Source: Virgibacillus_P tibetensis
Lineage (GTDB): Bacteria; Bacillota; Bacilli; Bacillales; Amphibacillaceae
Length of the DNA stretch: 64,000 nt
Direction: 5' to 3'
NCBI RefSeq assembly: GCF_036026595.1
Contig: NZ_JARZFX010000003.1
Span: 248,001 to 312,000 of the forward strand
This document shows positions 62,639-64,000 of this stretch, piece after piece. The notes beneath the pieces are model-generated. The model did not search any database. It saw only the letters and a list, made by a program, of their open reading frames with translations, and was not told the DNA's origin. Position 1 is the stretch's first letter; every line of letters begins with the position of its first letter. The translations under genes were made by a program, and so were the position numbers.

Positions 62639-63074
62639 TGTGTCCTCCTAAATAATCTCATAAAGGTCTCTAATATACTTATTCGTCATTACCCTCTATT
62701 CATCCTGCTTGATGGCTTGTTATTTTTCGTAAAAAATGCAGATAAAATGGATGAACCTTCCATAATTATAACTCTGTTCGTATAAGATATCGATAGTAAT
62801 TATATGTACTAAGAATAGTTTCTTTTGTTTCTTACTCCTGTTTGACACACACACTTTTTGATGAAAATACAAAATGCGAAACTCCTCGAAAAATACATCC
62901 GCTTTTTCTTTGTGTGATGTAATACTGTCGAAGCTTTCATTGTCCTGCGGAATATTCTTATTTTACTGGTGCGTTATTTGAGTGAATAAACATAAAATTT
63001 AGATTTCACCATTGACTTAAAATCATAAATCCAATATATTGAATTTATGAAAACACATACATCCACTAGATTTT
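62639..63074. other. AT-rich gap with no recognisable gene
   Basis: No frame with an RBS, no strong hairpin and no family A or B repeat was seen. The leftward promoter of the kinase gene probably lies near its start, but no good hexamer pair was found. Confidence 0.5.
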
Positions 63075-63354
63075 ACAGAAATACATAAGTTTATATTAGA
63101 TGTTAAAGCTTTCGGCTGTGGCTACTGTGGCGAATTGCTTGGCTAAAGCAAATATCATAACTGGATGAGCCCAGCGGGTTACGTATTGGACTATGGAGAT
63201 AACGCGGCTTAGAATGAAAGAACATGAGATGGAAGTTATTGCTTTGCTTATTGGCGAAGTTCTAAAAGGCAATAAAACATCTGGTGATATAAAATCAAAG
63301 ATACGAACTCTTCGTTCCAGCTTCGATAAGCTGCACTATTGTTTTCAGGAATAG
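63075..63354 (+). pseudogene. C-terminal remnant of a serine hydroxymethyltransferase-like gene
   Basis: Three frames together give HKFILDVKAFGCGY, LAKANIIT, DEPSGLRIG and MEITRLRMKEHEMEVIALLI, ending SSFDKLHYCFQE. This is the order of the C-terminal part of SHMT-like PLP enzymes. At least two frameshifts and a stop break it, and the first three quarters are missing. A terminator follows at 63387. Confidence 0.65.
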
Positions 63355-63386
63355 AATAGTTCATTAGTTGAAACGGCTAATTTATT

Positions 63387-63427
63387 CGAGCAGGAGCGGA
63401 GAATTTCCCCCTCCTGTTCGTTTTTTA
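63387..63427 (+). terminator. Terminator after the SHMT-like remnant
   Basis: CGAGCAGGAG and CTCCTGTTCG (one G-T pair) flank a 14-nt loop and are followed by six T residues. Confidence 0.85.
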
Positions 63428-63554
63428 TCCAGCAACGCTTTATAAACACGCGAACTGCCAGCTCTTTGGGGTCAGATTCATGCGGGAATTCCCGCTGATT
63501 AAAGTTTTTATTTTATTATTATCCAAAAAATTATTTAGTAAACCGAGGTGCAGC

Positions 63555-64000
63555 ATGAAAGCAATTCTTATCGGTCTAATAGCAGCAGTATTTTTTTCCG
63601 TAACTTTTATATTAAACAGATCCATGGAGCTGGAGGGCGGAAGTTGGATTTGGAGTGCCTCCCTGCGTTTTATGTTTATGCTTCCCATTCTATTTATAAT
63701 CGTTGGCTTTAAGAAAAATGTAAAGCCGGTTATTTTACATATGAAAAAAAATCCAATCCCTTGGCTGGTCTGGAGTACAATAGGCTTCGGATTTTTTTAT
63801 GCTCCGCTGACCTTTGCAACCATCTATGGTCCCGGCTGGCTTGTAGCTGGAACTTTCCAGTTAACAATTATAGCTGGGTCTTTACTCGTTCCATTTTTAA
63901 ATAAAAGCTTAAAACAACGTATCCCGGTACAAAGTATTTTTATTTCGCTTATTATTATTGCCGGTGTTTTTATTATGCAGCTTCAACATGCAGCGTCCGT
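63555..64000 (+). CDS. DMT-family exporter (multidrug resistance efflux type), partial
   Basis: ATG 63555 opens a frame to the end of the window (148 codons). It has regular hydrophobic helices starting MKAILIGLIAAVFFSVTFIL, a short loop MELEGGSWIWSASLRF, then further helices. This matches the EamA/EmrE-like ten-helix transporter family. A GAGGTG site lies just upstream. The C-terminal half is outside the window; substrate unknown. Confidence 0.8.
   Translation, partial: MKAILIGLIAAVFFSVTFILNRSMELEGGSWIWSASLRFMFMLPILFIIVGFKKNVKPVILHMKKNPIPWLVWSTIGFGFFYAPLTFATIYGPGWLVAGTFQLTIIAGSLLVPFLNKSLKQRIPVQSIFISLIIIAGVFIMQLQHAAS

Noticed and set aside
1..64000. CRISPR array, prophage, restriction-modification or biosynthetic gene cluster
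   Set aside because: No regularly spaced direct repeats, phage structural genes, methylase or endonuclease genes, or modular synthases were seen.

Overview
The window is a low-G+C Bacillaceae chromosome segment. It has strong AGGAGG-type ribosome binding sites, sigma-A promoters, a spore germination receptor operon, an OpuA osmoprotectant transporter, a MurG paralogue of the Bacillus second type and arginine genes in the Bacillus order. Gene content and the dense intergenic repeats suggest a moderately halophilic spore former of the Virgibacillus/Oceanobacillus/Lentibacillus kind; this assignment is inference.

Layout. 1-1.14 kb: start of a BmrC/YheI multidrug ABC transporter behind a leader peptide and attenuator. 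1.2-6.0 kb: denitrification genes, a copper nitrite reductase (nirK) and a three-gene operon for a CuA-type nitric oxide reductase. Both have an FNR/CRP-type box at identical geometry to the -10 element, so they look like one anaerobic regulon turning nitrite into N2O. 6.2-11.3 kb: small zinc-finger protein, beta carbonic anhydrase and a gerABC germinant receptor operon with a sigma-G-like promoter. 11.4-14.5 kb: opuAC-opuAB-opuAA, with a terminator-like hairpin after opuAC and a hairpin between the SD and start codon of opuAB. 15.4-20.7 kb: MurG paralogue, MATE exporter, nucleoside and purine permeases. 21.5-25.7 kb: odhAB. 26-31.5 kb: tRNA-modification, repair and housekeeping genes and tRNA-Gly. 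31.8-33.9 kb: D-amino-acid transaminase and a P-loop kinase-like protein.

34.0-40.6 kb looks like an acquired island. It is bordered on the left by a peptidase-gene remnant and a decayed Tn3-family transposase. It carries an HxlR-type regulator divergent from a class III alcohol dehydrogenase (glutathione-dependent formaldehyde dehydrogenase) and S-formylglutathione hydrolase, then the bifunctional glutathione synthetase gshF and a CPYC thioredoxin/glutaredoxin-like protein. Together these could make glutathione and use it to oxidise formaldehyde to formate, in a lineage that normally relies on bacillithiol.

40.8-49.5 kb is the argCJBD-carAB operon with ArgR-box-like sites and no argF. Its CarA has Ala in place of the catalytic Cys of the glutaminase domain, suggesting an ammonia-dependent carbamoyl-phosphate synthetase. 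49.6-54.8 kb: alpha/beta hydrolase, CtaG-like protein, two-component system and M20 amidohydrolase. 55-64 kb: accessory and decaying material, including an SDR gene with a nonsense codon, a holin-like type I toxin with a probable antisense RNA, a KGG stress peptide, DNA glycosylase and HIT genes, several unknown membrane proteins, an SHMT-like gene remnant and the start of a DMT exporter.

Two interspersed repeat families occupy many of the gaps. Family A is MITE-like, about 430-450 bp when complete, with about 18-bp inverted ends. Family B is about 135-150 bp. No CRISPR array, rRNA or complete insertion sequence was seen.
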